This document shows positions 34,310-43,691 of a stretch of DNA of 64,000 bases, one piece after another. The translations under genes and the position numbers were made by a program. The DNA comes from Pseudohalioglobus lutimaris (GTDB lineage: Bacteria; Pseudomonadota; Gammaproteobacteria; Pseudomonadales; Halieaceae), in contig NZ_PKUS01000012.1 in NCBI RefSeq assembly GCF_002866825.1, positions 86,217 through 150,216 of the forward strand, read 5' to 3'. The notes beneath the pieces are model-generated. The model was given only the letters and a program-made list of their open reading frames with translations, did not search any database and was not told where the DNA came from. Position 1 is the stretch's first letter; every line of letters begins with the position of its first letter.

Positions 34310-35095
34310 TCATGTGCTTTCCTCCGAATGGCATCTGGAGAGATAAACGTTTTCGCCCTGAGTCCATTCATTGGTGAAGCCAGGAGTGCCTTGATAGAAG
34401 GACCGCGTACATCCGGGTTTCATGCGCTCATGAAGTTCCACGATGATGGTGTCAACTTTATCCAGCCAGTTGGATGTGTCGGCGAATACTTCTTTCTCTG
34501 CTCCTTCTATATCAATCTTGAGGAGGTCTATATGCTCCAGTTGAAAGTCTTCCAATATCTTGTCGACGGTGATGCCTTCGACTTGCCCGTGCTCGCCAGG
34601 TGAATGCTCGCGATTGAGAGCATCTTCCTCGCCAGACTCGGTCATGAAGCCCCACTTTCCAAGTCCGGGATCAACTAGTGAAATTTTTTCGTTAGTATTC
34701 CACAGGGCTGCCTGAAGAGGGTGGATGTTGGGGTAGTTTGCGGTGTTTTCGCGCAAGAGAATAAAGTTGCTTTCTTCGGGTTCTATGGCAATTATTTTTG
34801 CCCCCGGGTATTTGTTGGCGAAAAATATGGATGCCAGCCCTATGTTTGCTCCGGCGTCTATGATGATTTCTGGCGCGGGATAGTCGTGAAGTTCGTATTC
34901 ACGATAGATAAAAATTTGCCTGAAGGTCGGGACATCCGACGTCATCGCTCGCAATCGAATCGGGTGCGCTGCGTCACCAATATGCTTTTCAATATATGTA
35001 TCCTTCTTCAAAATGCATGCCGAAAGACTGGATAAAATGCCTTTCGGCCCCAGTACTCTGAAGTAGTTCGCGATTCTGGAAAGTGCTTCAAACAT
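34310..35095 (-). CDS. FkbM-family methyltransferase
   Basis: A 261-residue SAM-dependent methyltransferase. The SAM-binding core is visible: IIIDAGANIGLASIFFA (motif I), AIEPEESNF (acidic ribose contact), then LLKIDIEGAEKEV, the hallmark FkbM segment. Such enzymes in polysaccharide clusters O-methylate sugars. N-terminal ~55 residues precede the fold. It lies between two glycosyltransferase genes in a lower-GC stretch. The 153 bp to the next gene on its left (34157-34309) show nothing I can identify. Confidence 0.9.
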   Translation of the reverse strand: MFEALSRIANYFRVLGPKGILSSLSACILKKDTYIEKHIGDAAHPIRLRAMTSDVPTFRQIFIYREYELHDYPAPEIIIDAGANIGLASIFFANKYPGAKIIAIEPEESNFILLRENTANYPNIHPLQAALWNTNEKISLVDPGLGKWGFMTESGEEDALNREHSPGEHGQVEGITVDKILEDFQLEHIDLLKIDIEGAEKEVFADTSNWLDKVDTIIVELHERMKPGCTRSFYQGTPGFTNEWTQGENVYLSRCHSEEST

Positions 35096-35157
35096 AAAAC
35101 GTGTCTATTCCTCTTCCCCTGGGCTACGGGGAGTTCGTTTTCTATGCCTCGCGGCGT

Positions 35158-36246
35158 TCATCTGGCAGCCAGTGTTGTCAGCTTTTCAAGTTCAATCAAG
35201 TACTCTGCACCGACATTCTCCCACAGTAAGGCGGTACCCTGCTCTTCGAGGATTGGCCTGGCGAGTTGCGCCGAAATCGACGCCAGTAGTGAGTCGACGT
35301 TTTCGGGCTCGTAACACAGGTACCCGGATCTTGGCAGGTATTCAGCGATATTCGAGATGTTAGATGCGATGATTGGGCGTCCACATGCGATGTATTCCGA
35401 TAGTTTGCACGGGTTGCACGTCTCTGCCAGCAGCGTCCTGCGATAAGGTATCAGGCACAGGTCGGCGCAGCCAATCACAAGCGGTATTTTTTCCTGCGGC
35501 AGGCGTCCTAAATAGTGAACAAGAGGATGGTTGCTATGCAGGTCACTGAGCCCTGGGCCGGCGATGATCAGCCTGGGTTGATGGCCTGATTCAGCGAGAA
35601 GCTCAACCGTCCTGATGAGCGTGTTTTCGTCAAATCTTGAATCAACGTTGCCCACATACACCAGATTGCGATGGTTTTTGTCCAGACCTAGTTTTTCGCA
35701 GCAATCGTCGCGATCCAGAGCGCGGAATACCGTGTTGTCCGTGGCCTGGGGAGCGATATGGGTGTTTTGACTGTACGTGCCGATTCTCTCGGCAAGTCTT
35801 TCACTGTCGCAAACAACTAGCGCTGCATTACTGAGCGCTTTTCGGTACATCCAGCGCATACCGGGAACGCGGTTGCTCCCGAAGTCTTCGTAATTATGGT
35901 AAAGGTCAAATACGAATGGAACGTTGAGCTTCTGCGCCAGGCGCATGCCGATATAGCCAAAATGACTGTCACAGCTTGCGATCACGATATCGGGCGGGTT
36001 TGCTTTAACGCTCTCGCGGATTTTAGCCCCAAAGCCGGCCCATGGTTTGAAAAATGGTGCAGCGACTATGTGCAAGTTTGGTTCCTGCAAATGCGTGCTC
36101 TTCATACTCTTGTAATCGGCTGCAACGACGGTCACTCGATGTCCGCAGTCTGCCCAGTGGCGGGGAAAGTGGTATAAACGGCCGAATCTTTCCTTGATCA
36201 GATCACTGCCGGTGTAAAAACGTTTACAGAGGAAAAGTATATTCAT
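35158..36246 (-). CDS. GT4-type glycosyltransferase
   Basis: A 362-residue GT-B glycosyltransferase. N-terminal half: acceptor domain beginning MNILFLCKRFY with a Gly-poor loop; C-terminal half: nucleotide-sugar domain with the segment EYIACGRPIIASNISNIAEYL, which holds the family's E-x7-E-like region, and a VYVGNVDSR strand at the domain junction. Donor and acceptor are unknown. It belongs to the minus-strand glycan gene series. Confidence 0.88.
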   Translation of the reverse strand: MNILFLCKRFYTGSDLIKERFGRLYHFPRHWADCGHRVTVVAADYKSMKSTHLQEPNLHIVAAPFFKPWAGFGAKIRESVKANPPDIVIASCDSHFGYIGMRLAQKLNVPFVFDLYHNYEDFGSNRVPGMRWMYRKALSNAALVVCDSERLAERIGTYSQNTHIAPQATDNTVFRALDRDDCCEKLGLDKNHRNLVYVGNVDSRFDENTLIRTVELLAESGHQPRLIIAGPGLSDLHSNHPLVHYLGRLPQEKIPLVIGCADLCLIPYRRTLLAETCNPCKLSEYIACGRPIIASNISNIAEYLPRSGYLCYEPENVDSLLASISAQLARPILEEQGTALLWENVGAEYLIELEKLTTLAAR

Positions 36247-36487
36247 GAGTTGCGCTGGAGCAGGAAGATTGCGTGTAGGCCTGGTGAAGGGGCACTGGTT
36301 GCATCGCAGTTGTCTTTTGAGGCGCTATTCTTCATCTTTATATAAATGATCTGCTCTTCGATGCCAGTGGCTAACAAGAAAGTGTTTTCTCAGGAATACT
36401 GGACGCTAATAGCTCGTCCTCGGGGTGTCCTCTGTAGTCTGGCAGGTTCCTTATGACTCTGCAGGTTATTAAAACGGCGTGAAGTTG

Positions 36488-37633
36488 TTAGTCGTCCATG
36501 GTTTGCGCCAGTACTTCTTTGAGCCGCGCACTGACAATTTTCCAGCTGAAGTCGGAGGCATGTTTGCGGCATGATTCAGCAGTGATCGTACTATCATTGA
36601 ATAGTTCGCAAACGGCACTGCTAAACAGATCATAGCGACCTTCGGGTACAAGTCGCCCATTCCCTGGTGAGATTGCGTCCGTCACGCCGCCCAGAGAAAA
36701 CGCCACGGTGGGTGTGCCCAGGGCAGCCGCTTCAATCGCCACCATGCCAAAGCCTTCTATGTCTCCTGGTACTTCGACTAGAGGGAGCACTTGTACGTCC
36801 GCAGCTGCATAAGCCGCCGTCAGTTCCCTGTCGCCCACTTTGCCCAGGAAAAGTACATTTTTTCCGAGTCCGCTCTCTTCAAGTGCTTTGTTTACGTGCT
36901 CTGTCTCACCGTTCCTGTTCAGGCTCTGATCGGGGCTGTCGCCGACGACCAATAGCACGGTATCAGGGTGGGCTTGAACTATAGCTGGCAGGCTGCGGGT
37001 GATGAATTGTGAGAGGCCTTTACGGCGGGTAATCCGCCCGGTGAATAAGACAACCCGCTTGTCCTGAATACGGTGCCTGCTGCAGAAGTCTGCGTCAGGG
37101 GGAAGGCTTGAAAGTTCGGGCAATGTGGTTCCCGGGTGAATAACGGTGATTTTACGCTCGGCAACACCCCTTTCGATCGCGAGTGCTTTAGTGCTTTGGC
37201 TATTTGCTATGAGCAGGTCTGCTGCCCGCACAGCCGGAATAAAAGCCCTCTGATAAATGAAATTGTTAACCACGATATCCAGGCCGTGAATAAACACCGC
37301 CGTGCGCAATTTGAACAGGCCCTTGAGTATCCACAGTGTGGGCGCTGCCAGGCCACTACCGCCGATAGCGAGATCGAAGTTTTTACGCAGGCATGTTCTT
37401 GCTGCAATCATGCTGCCGATCGTGAGAAATGGCAGGAGGCCGAAGGGCACCTCATGAACTGTGGATTTTGGCGGAGCGTAGGCTCTGCAACCGGTAGGGC
37501 CAATTATGGTGAGATCTGCGTAACAAGAAATCCCCTCCGCAGTATGCTGCATCAGCCGTTCCATGCCGCCCGTCAGTGGCGGAAAGTTCCTGGTCACCAT
37601 TAAAATGCGGGGTTTGGTCTCGCCTTCCTTCAT
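36488..37633 (-). CDS. GT4-type glycosyltransferase
   Basis: A 381-residue retaining GT-B glycosyltransferase. ATG 37633 is chosen because it precedes the family-typical segment ILMVTRNFPPLTGGMERL and overlaps the upstream methyltransferase stop by 4 nt (ATGA). The nucleotide-sugar site is shown by LFTGRITRRKGL and EGFGMVAIEAAALGTPTVAF (E-x7-E). It probably adds a hexose or deoxyhexose during surface-glycan assembly. The 241 bp downstream (36247-36487) contain no gene or clear signal. Confidence 0.9.
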   Translation of the reverse strand: MKEGETKPRILMVTRNFPPLTGGMERLMQHTAEGISCYADLTIIGPTGCRAYAPPKSTVHEVPFGLLPFLTIGSMIAARTCLRKNFDLAIGGSGLAAPTLWILKGLFKLRTAVFIHGLDIVVNNFIYQRAFIPAVRAADLLIANSQSTKALAIERGVAERKITVIHPGTTLPELSSLPPDADFCSRHRIQDKRVVLFTGRITRRKGLSQFITRSLPAIVQAHPDTVLLVVGDSPDQSLNRNGETEHVNKALEESGLGKNVLFLGKVGDRELTAAYAAADVQVLPLVEVPGDIEGFGMVAIEAAALGTPTVAFSLGGVTDAISPGNGRLVPEGRYDLFSSAVCELFNDSTITAESCRKHASDFSWKIVSARLKEVLAQTMDD

Positions 37634-38385
37634 CTGGCTGCTTTCTGTAGCAGCCAGATATGGGGCGTCGCCCACTTAAGGTTTCTGGCGACAAAATTTG
37701 CCATGCGCCATTTGGTCGAGCCAGGCTTGAGCATATAGTCGGCTCCAAATTTCTCAGGCTTGTCTATGATTTTCGCGGAATAATCGTGGATTTGAAAAGA
37801 CCCACATAATCGCTTTAGCGCCCAGTAGCTCACATGCTGTTCATGATAGTAATCACCCCGTCCAGTAAGACGCATGTACTGGTGAGCCAGGGGTCTCGGC
37901 AGCAGGGACAGAAAGGGTAGTTTGTAGTGCGGCTCCATTAGCATGACGCGGTTGTTGCCTGAGAAGTAGCAAAAGCCACCCGGTTTGAGTACGCGGTTAA
38001 TTTCCGCGAACATTTTGCTTGCGTCCGGCACGTGCTCGTAAACATGGGAGCATACGACCACGTCAAAACTGTCGCTTGCATGTTGCAGTTGCATGGCGTC
38101 GCCGGCAGCAAAGTGCAGGTTTGGTTTGCTGAATTTTTTCTGGGCAAACTGCATGGCGGGTTCGTCAATATCGATTCCATGTACCGAGCCAAAATAATCA
38201 GCCAGCACGTCATCGATAATCCCACTGGAGCTACCGACATCCAATAACGAAAGCTCGCTCAGGTCGTCGGTCCCCAGGAAGTCCTGGCAGACTTTAACGA
38301 TGGTAAACGCCTTGCGCGCGCGCGCATCACTGTCAAAAACAGAGGGGCGAATCTTCGAATAATTGAGCTGGTAATCGCGATCCAT
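37630..38385 (-). CDS. Class I SAM-dependent methyltransferase
   Basis: A 251-residue protein with a Methyltransf_11-type core: SLLDVGSSSGIIDDVL (motif I), HGIDIDEPAMQFA, AGDAMQLQHASDSFDVVVCSHVYEHV, and the RVLKPGGFCYFS strand. It may modify the glycan or its lipid carrier, or be a quinone-like methyltransferase; the cluster context favours glycan. It is the first gene of the minus-strand glycan series, 18 nt downstream of dxs, and is coupled to the next glycosyltransferase. Confidence 0.88.
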   Translation of the reverse strand: MDRDYQLNYSKIRPSVFDSDARARKAFTIVKVCQDFLGTDDLSELSLLDVGSSSGIIDDVLADYFGSVHGIDIDEPAMQFAQKKFSKPNLHFAAGDAMQLQHASDSFDVVVCSHVYEHVPDASKMFAEINRVLKPGGFCYFSGNNRVMLMEPHYKLPFLSLLPRPLAHQYMRLTGRGDYYHEQHVSYWALKRLCGSFQIHDYSAKIIDKPEKFGADYMLKPGSTKWRMANFVARNLKWATPHIWLLQKAAR

Positions 38386-38403
38386 TGCTTCTTTGAGGTC
38401 GCC

Positions 38404-40368
38404 TCAGGAAGTGTGGGTGACCGCTGTGGCGGTAACGACATTGGTTTTTTGAGCGGTTGCAGCACTCATAGCAGTATCATCTATCAGGGCGAGACGGCGC
38501 TTTATTTTCAGCGCAATGCCGTCCGCATCCAGACCCAGCCCGGTCAACTGAGCATGGTGATCCCCGTGCTCAATATATTCATCCGGAATACCCAGGTGCA
38601 AAACTGCCGTGGTATCACCACACTTGGCGAGAAACTCGCTAACGGCTGCGCCGGCGCCTCCTGCCGTGGCATTTTCTTCCACAGTGACTAGCAGGTCATG
38701 GCTATCGCTGACGTTAGCCAGCGCGGCTTCATCCAATGGCTTCACCCAGCGCATATCAACCAGAGTGGCGCCCAGGCTCTCAGCAGCCTCGCGCGCCTGG
38801 GGCAACAGTGTACCAAAATTGAGAATCGCCACTCCTGAGCCTTCCAGCAGGTTGACCGACTTGCCTATCTCCAGGAATGCCATCGTCTCGTTGATTCCAA
38901 CACCGGTTCCCGTGCCCCGGGGGTAACGCACGGCAGCAGGGCCCGGATGCTGGTATGCCGTATACAGCATCTGTCGGCATTCATTCTCGTCCGATGGTGC
39001 ACCAATTACCATATTGGGTATGCAGCGCAGGTAACTCAGGTCGAATGCGCCATGGTGTGTGGGCCCATCCTGCCCCACCAGTCCGGCGCGGTCTATGGCG
39101 AAGGTTACGTCCAGGTTCTGCAGAGCGACATCGTGGATTAACTGGTCGTAACCGCGCTGCAGAAAAGTGGAATAAATTGCCACCACCGGTTTCAGCCCGT
39201 CGCAGGCCATGCCTGCGGCAAGGGTGACGGCATGCTGTTCGGCTATGGCGACGTCGTAGTAGCGCCTGGGGAAGCGTTCAGCGAACGCGACCATGCCTGA
39301 GCCCTCGCACATGGCGGGCGTAATGCCTACCAGTTGAGGGTCCTGTTCGGCCATGTCACACAGCCACTGCCCGAACACGTCCTGGTATTTGGGCGGTTTC
39401 GGTGCGGGGGACTCTGCGGGTTGAGGCCCCGGTGATTTCGCCTCAACCTTGTTAAGCGCGTGATACCCCACCGGGTCTTCCTCGGCCGGGGTGTATCCTT
39501 TGCCCTTAACCGTGCGAATATGCAGGAACTGGGGGCCCTCCAGATCCTTCATGTTCTCCAGCACTTTTACCAACTGCGGTAGGTCGTGCCCGTCCAGCGG
39601 ACCGATATAATGAAAGCCGAGTTCCTCGAACATGGTGCTGGGGGCGACCATGCCTTTCATGTGTTCTTCAGTGCGCTTGGCCCATTTCCAGATGAAGCTG
39701 AAGCGTTCGAGAAAGCGCTTGGAGCGCTCACGCATGCCCAGGTAGGTCTTGGTGGCCCATATCTTGGCGAAGTAGGTGGCCAGGCCCCCCTCATTATGGC
39801 CGATAGACATCTGGTTATCGTTTAGAATGACCAGCATGTCGGGACGCTCGTGGCCGGCATGTGCCAGGGCCTCGAAGGCCATGCCGCCGGTGATCGCGCC
39901 ATCGCCGATCACGGCAATTACTTTTCTCTCCAGGCCTTGTTGTCTGGCAGCAAGTGCCATGCCCATGGCCGCGGAGATGCTGGTCGAGGAGTGGCCGACA
40001 CCGAACGTGTCGTATTCGCTCTCACTGCGCTTGGGAAAGCCTGAAAGTCCGCCTGCGTGGCGCATGCTGTGCATCTGCTGCATACGCCCGGTGAGAATCT
40101 TGTGGGGATAGGTCTGGTGACCCACGTCCCAGACGATGCGGTCATCCGGCGTATTAAAAACATGATGCAGGGCGATGGTGAGCTCCACTACACCCAGGCC
40201 CGCGCCGAAATGGCCCCCGGACTGTCCCACGCTGTAAAGCAGGTAGGCACGCAGCTCCTGTGCAAGCTGAGTCAGTTCCTGCGCATCCAGATCACCAGGC
40301 GGTCGACCCCGGTCTATGGCGGTCAGCAACGGTGTGCAGGGCGGTGTGGTAGGGATTTCCGAAAACAT
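38404..40368 (-). CDS. dxs: 1-deoxy-D-xylulose-5-phosphate synthase
   Basis: A 654-residue thiamine-diphosphate enzyme condensing pyruvate with glyceraldehyde 3-phosphate, the first step of the MEP isoprenoid pathway. Seen: [17 protein letters not shown], the TPP motif [14 protein letters not shown]...NDN, and the transketolase-like segment [17 protein letters not shown] 40368 fits. It is slightly longer than the usual ~620-640, with the extra length at N and C termini. It is separated from xseB-ispA by the glycan cluster and lies upstream of them on the same strand, contrary to the usual xseB-ispA-dxs order. Confidence 0.97.
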   Translation of the reverse strand: MFSEIPTTPPCTPLLTAIDRGRPPGDLDAQELTQLAQELRAYLLYSVGQSGGHFGAGLGVVELTIALHHVFNTPDDRIVWDVGHQTYPHKILTGRMQQMHSMRHAGGLSGFPKRSESEYDTFGVGHSSTSISAAMGMALAARQQGLERKVIAVIGDGAITGGMAFEALAHAGHERPDMLVILNDNQMSIGHNEGGLATYFAKIWATKTYLGMRERSKRFLERFSFIWKWAKRTEEHMKGMVAPSTMFEELGFHYIGPLDGHDLPQLVKVLENMKDLEGPQFLHIRTVKGKGYTPAEEDPVGYHALNKVEAKSPGPQPAESPAPKPPKYQDVFGQWLCDMAEQDPQLVGITPAMCEGSGMVAFAERFPRRYYDVAIAEQHAVTLAAGMACDGLKPVVAIYSTFLQRGYDQLIHDVALQNLDVTFAIDRAGLVGQDGPTHHGAFDLSYLRCIPNMVIGAPSDENECRQMLYTAYQHPGPAAVRYPRGTGTGVGINETMAFLEIGKSVNLLEGSGVAILNFGTLLPQAREAAESLGATLVDMRWVKPLDEAALANVSDSHDLLVTVEENATAGGAGAAVSEFLAKCGDTTAVLHLGIPDEYIEHGDHHAQLTGLGLDADGIALKIKRRLALIDDTAMSAATAQKTNVVTATAVTHTS

Positions 40369-40428
40369 GGGGGCATTCTATCCCATATCGGCCTATGTTG
40401 GGATGCAGGCAGCGCTTTTCTGTGGGGG

Positions 40429-41289
40429 TTACAGGTCTCCCCTCAGTGCCATCTGCAGCAGCACCGAGAGGCGCACATAGCCGTGCTCGTTCAGGTTGAC
40501 TCCGTCTGCCCGGTAGTAAGCCGGGTTGGGCATGCCATCAGCCTTGCTCAGCAGCGTGTTGGCGTCGATCAGGGTCACGTTGTCGTGTTTGGGGGCCCAG
40601 GCTTCCAGCCGCTCCAGAGTCTCGTCAATCACGGGCACGGTCGATGGATATAGTGGGGTCTTCAGCGGGGCGATGATCACGAAACGACGCGACTTTGCCT
40701 GGCTGGCGTCCAGTTCAACCAGTTCCCCGATGTCATGAACCAGGGTTTCTGCGTCATTATTGGCGCGAATATGGAACTCGCTGTTATCGGGCAGTAATAC
40801 CACCGTGTCCGGCTGGTAGAAGCCAATGAGTCGATTGTAATGATAACTGAGGTCATCGACCGTTGCTTCTCCCAGGCCACGTACCAGTACAGGCTTTGGT
40901 GCCAGCAGGTCATCGAGTCCACTCCATAGCTTCACGCGGCGTCCGCCGACGATAACAATGGGATCTTTGGGGAGCTGGGAAATACGGTCCTGGCGAGCAT
41001 AGGCCTCGACTTCTGCGGCCCAGGCATCAGGAGAGCTGTTCATTGAGGCGACAGTATCCCTGGACACCATGTAGATGAGGTGCGCAATCGGGATCAGCAA
41101 CAGCACCAGGCAGCAGGTGCGCAGTAGTTTCCAGGATATCACGGAGAAGGAGCCGGCTCTTCTAATTTTCCCCAGTGTCTCCCAACAGAATGCAATGGGC
41201 AATGAATGCCCTATTCGGGGTGTGACCTGGGTCGCAGCTTTATCACGCGCCTGTATGATTTCGGTGGGTGGGAGGTAGGATGGCGGCAT
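40429..41289 (-). CDS. Membrane-anchored SGNH-hydrolase-like protein, function unknown
   Basis: Up to 286 residues, with one hydrophobic helix (LLRTCCLVLLLIPIAHLIYMV) and a ~200-residue extracytoplasmic domain. The C-terminal block DGVNLNEHGY resembles the Asp-x-x-His block of SGNH/GDSL hydrolases, and LLPDNSEFHIRANND resembles a middle block, but the usual GDS nucleophile near VIVGGRR is not seen, so it may be non-catalytic or an acetyltransferase-related ancillary protein. The ATG at 41289 shares bases with the divergent GGDEF ATG; a later start (GTG 41142) just before the membrane helix is plausible. Confidence 0.6.
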   Translation of the reverse strand: MPPSYLPPTEIIQARDKAATQVTPRIGHSLPIAFCWETLGKIRRAGSFSVISWKLLRTCCLVLLLIPIAHLIYMVSRDTVASMNSSPDAWAAEVEAYARQDRISQLPKDPIVIVGGRRVKLWSGLDDLLAPKPVLVRGLGEATVDDLSYHYNRLIGFYQPDTVVLLPDNSEFHIRANNDAETLVHDIGELVELDASQAKSRRFVIIAPLKTPLYPSTVPVIDETLERLEAWAPKHDNVTLIDANTLLSKADGMPNPAYYRADGVNLNEHGYVRLSVLLQMALRGDL

Positions 41290-42514
41290 GATTTACCAAC
41301 AGCGCATACCCAGGGAGGAACTGTTCTCCGCCCAGTTGGAACTGCTGATGCAAAACGGCCGGCTGGCCACTGTGACCTCCCACCTGGTCGGGGTGGGCGC
41401 CACTATTGCGATCTTTTGGCCCTTTCTGGATATCACCGTCATCCTGCTCTGGGCGGCGGCGTTCCTGATTCTGCTGTTGGTGCGCTCCCTGCAAATGAGC
41501 AATGCATTGGTCAATCGCAGCTACCTCACCAATCCGCAAGGCGTGTATCGGCGTCTGCTACTGGGTGCGGCGGCGACGGGTGCGGTATGGGCCGGGGTCT
41601 ACATCTTCGCGTCGCACCACGTGCCTATCACCATGCAGTACACATTGCTGTTACTGATCGTGATGATTACCGCGGTTTCTGTCGGTTTCTCCGTGATCAT
41701 CCGCGAGTACTTTTTCGCCTACCTGTTCACTGCCCTGTGGCCTATAGCCTGGTGGAGCCTGGCTCACTATTGGGAGCAGCCTTACAACCTGGTGATCGGC
41801 CTCGCCCTGCTGGCTTTCTGCGCGGTCCTGATGATCGTGTGCGACCGCGTTCACCGGACGTTTCGCAACATGATCACCCTGAACTGGGAACGTGAGACCA
41901 TGTCCCAGGAACTGGCCGACCTGACCAACTCGCTGCGCGATCGCAATCGGCAATTGCGCGATGCACGGCGCCAGCTTACCGACCTTGCCAATATTGACGA
42001 ACTCACCGGACTGGGGAATCGTCGCGTGGTTAACAGGGCGGTGAAGGAAGAGATTAACCGTGCTCGTCGCAACGGCAGCTATGTGTCTTTAATCCTGCTC
42101 GATGTGGACTTTTTCAAGAGCTATAACGACACCTATGGCCACCCTGCGGGTGATTTAGTACTGCAGAAGCTGGCGGACCTGATGCAGCAGGCCAGTGCCC
42201 GGGCCGGTGAGGTTGTTGCTCGCTACGGTGGTGAGGAGTTCATTCTTGTGCTGCCAGGAGCCGCGCCGGATTCGGCTTTGCGCACTGCCGACCGCCTCAG
42301 GGAGATGGTCGAAGAGGAGCAAATGCCCCACGAGAGTTCAGGTGTGGCTAACATCATTACGGTTAGCCAGGGCGTGGTAACCGTGCAGCCGGAGAACGAT
42401 TTGCTGCCCGGCGATCTGATCTCCAGGGCCGACCAGGCCCTGTACAGGGCCAAACAGGAAGGGAGAAACCGGATTGTCGTTGCCGGGCGCTACGAGCCTT
42501 CCTTGAACCGGTGA
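41288..42514 (+). CDS. Membrane-bound diguanylate cyclase (GGDEF)
   Basis: This 408-residue protein has six hydrophobic helices (about 30-185), a short coiled coil (about 200-232) and a GGDEF domain (about 238-405) with the active motif RYGGEEF (GGEEF 314-318) and DVDFFKSYNDTYGH. It should make cyclic di-GMP from two GTP. The inhibitory I-site RxxD five residues before the motif is absent (RAGE), so product inhibition is probably weak. GGAGGT (41271-41276) precedes the ATG. The 3' end overlaps the convergent hslR by 25 nt. The membrane region may be a sensor; its signal is unknown. Confidence 0.93.
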   Translation: MIYQQRIPREELFSAQLELLMQNGRLATVTSHLVGVGATIAIFWPFLDITVILLWAAAFLILLLVRSLQMSNALVNRSYLTNPQGVYRRLLLGAAATGAVWAGVYIFASHHVPITMQYTLLLLIVMITAVSVGFSVIIREYFFAYLFTALWPIAWWSLAHYWEQPYNLVIGLALLAFCAVLMIVCDRVHRTFRNMITLNWERETMSQELADLTNSLRDRNRQLRDARRQLTDLANIDELTGLGNRRVVNRAVKEEINRARRNGSYVSLILLDVDFFKSYNDTYGHPAGDLVLQKLADLMQQASARAGEVVARYGGEEFILVLPGAAPDSALRTADRLREMVEEEQMPHESSGVANIITVSQGVVTVQPENDLLPGDLISRADQALYRAKQEGRNRIVVAGRYEPSLNR

Positions 42515-42885
42515 ATCTGTCGCCGCTGCTTCTTGTTGGGGCGAGTGGCGGGCCTGTCTATCATGCCGCCAGCGGCCTTTCTCGCTGCCGCGTCCGCCTC
42601 GCGTTTGGCCAGGCTCTGCTCTGTTTCCTCATACAGGGCCTGGGCTTCCGGCGCGCCGCGACGCTGGGCGGAGAGGGCCCGGACTTCCACAATCCTCTCG
42701 TCCCAGCCCTGACGGATATGCAGCGTGTCACCTACCGCAATTTCCCTGGAAACTTTCACCCGGTGGCCGCCCAGGTGAACTTTGCCGCCTTCGATTGCTG
42801 CCTTGGCAAGGCTGCGTGTCTTGAAAAAGCGCGCGGCCCACAACCACTTGTCCAGGCGTAACTTGTCAACATTGAAATCACTCAT
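42490..42885 (-). CDS. hslR: Ribosome-associated heat shock protein Hsp15 (S4 domain)
   Basis: A 131-residue RNA-binding protein that recognises 50S subunits carrying stalled nascent chains. The S4 domain is at the N terminus (VDKLRLDKWLWAARFFKTR, GGKVHLGGHRVK), and a Lys/Arg-rich tail follows (RPNKKQRRQIHRFKEG). ATG 42885 begins MSDFNVDKLR. It follows the yrfG-like HAD gene on the same strand with 36 nt between, the order known from E. coli. Confidence 0.94.
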   Translation of the reverse strand: MSDFNVDKLRLDKWLWAARFFKTRSLAKAAIEGGKVHLGGHRVKVSREIAVGDTLHIRQGWDERIVEVRALSAQRRGAPEAQALYEETEQSLAKREADAAARKAAGGMIDRPATRPNKKQRRQIHRFKEGS

Positions 42886-42921
42886 AGTGCGCTGTCTCCG
42901 GTCCTGGTGTGCCACAAATCA

Positions 42922-43599
42922 TCACCGAGGCGCATCCACCTGGCTGGCAGGCGGCATTATCTCGTCGAAATGATGAATGCCGGGAAAGCGCGTATCAATG
43001 CGCTTTTGCCTTTTGCTGTCGGGCTGTAGCAGGGTAAGCAGGTGGACGATGCCATAGTCTCGTGCTGACTCCAGTACCGGCTCTGTGTCGTCAATCAACA
43101 GGGTGCGAGCGGGGTCAAACGGGTGCAGGGCCTGCAGGCGGTGCCAGAAAACCTGTTCTTCTTTGGGGGCGTGCAGTTCGTGGGACACCACTAGCCGGTC
43201 GAACCAGCCGGTGATGTCGACGTTGTTCATTTTGATGTCCAGTGTCTTGCGGTGAGCGTTGGTGACCATCACCACATCGCGGTGGGATGCGTGCAAATGG
43301 GTGAGGAACTCAACCACATGAGGGCGCATGCTGACCATATGTCCCAGCTCCCGTTTGATTGCGGGGATATCCAACTGCAGGCGATCTGACCAGTAGTCCA
43401 GCGAATACCAGTCCAGCGTTCCCCGTTCGATACTGAAAGCGGCGTGCAGCTTTTCCGTGGATTCTTGTTCACTGAGGCTATGAGTCTGTGCGTAGACCCT
43501 TGGAACATGCTCCATCCAGAAATAGTTGTCGAAATGCAGGTCCAGCAGAGTGCCGTCCATATCCAGCAGTACGGTATCGATTGTGTTCCAGTCGATCAT
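42922..43599 (-). CDS. yrfG: HAD-family GMP/IMP nucleotidase (YrfG-like)
   Basis: A 225-residue haloacid dehalogenase-type phosphatase: motif I DMDGTLLDL (nucleophile Asp), motif II MVTNAH (Thr), Lys in HAPKEEQVFW and motif IV LLIDDTEPVL. The whole protein matches YrfG, which dephosphorylates purine monophosphates, and the neighbour hslR is as in enterics. The family call is firm; the substrate is inferred from the homologue. Confidence 0.9.
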   Translation of the reverse strand: MIDWNTIDTVLLDMDGTLLDLHFDNYFWMEHVPRVYAQTHSLSEQESTEKLHAAFSIERGTLDWYSLDYWSDRLQLDIPAIKRELGHMVSMRPHVVEFLTHLHASHRDVVMVTNAHRKTLDIKMNNVDITGWFDRLVVSHELHAPKEEQVFWHRLQALHPFDPARTLLIDDTEPVLESARDYGIVHLLTLLQPDSKRQKRIDTRFPGIHHFDEIMPPASQVDAPR

Positions 43600-43674
43600 T
43601 GCGAAAGTTTGCCTGTAGAATTAACGCGATTATGCCCTGTTGCCGCAGAGCGCGCATCCCGGCGCCGTTGGGGC

Positions 43675-43680
43675 TATAAT
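43675..43680 (+). promoter_or_regulatory. Perfect -10 element upstream of cysQ
   Basis: TATAAT at 43675-43680, 11 nt before the cysQ ATG; a matching -35 is not clear, and the transcript would be nearly leaderless. It sits in the divergent yrfG-cysQ region. Confidence 0.4.
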
Positions 43681-43691
43681 CGGCGCCCGTT

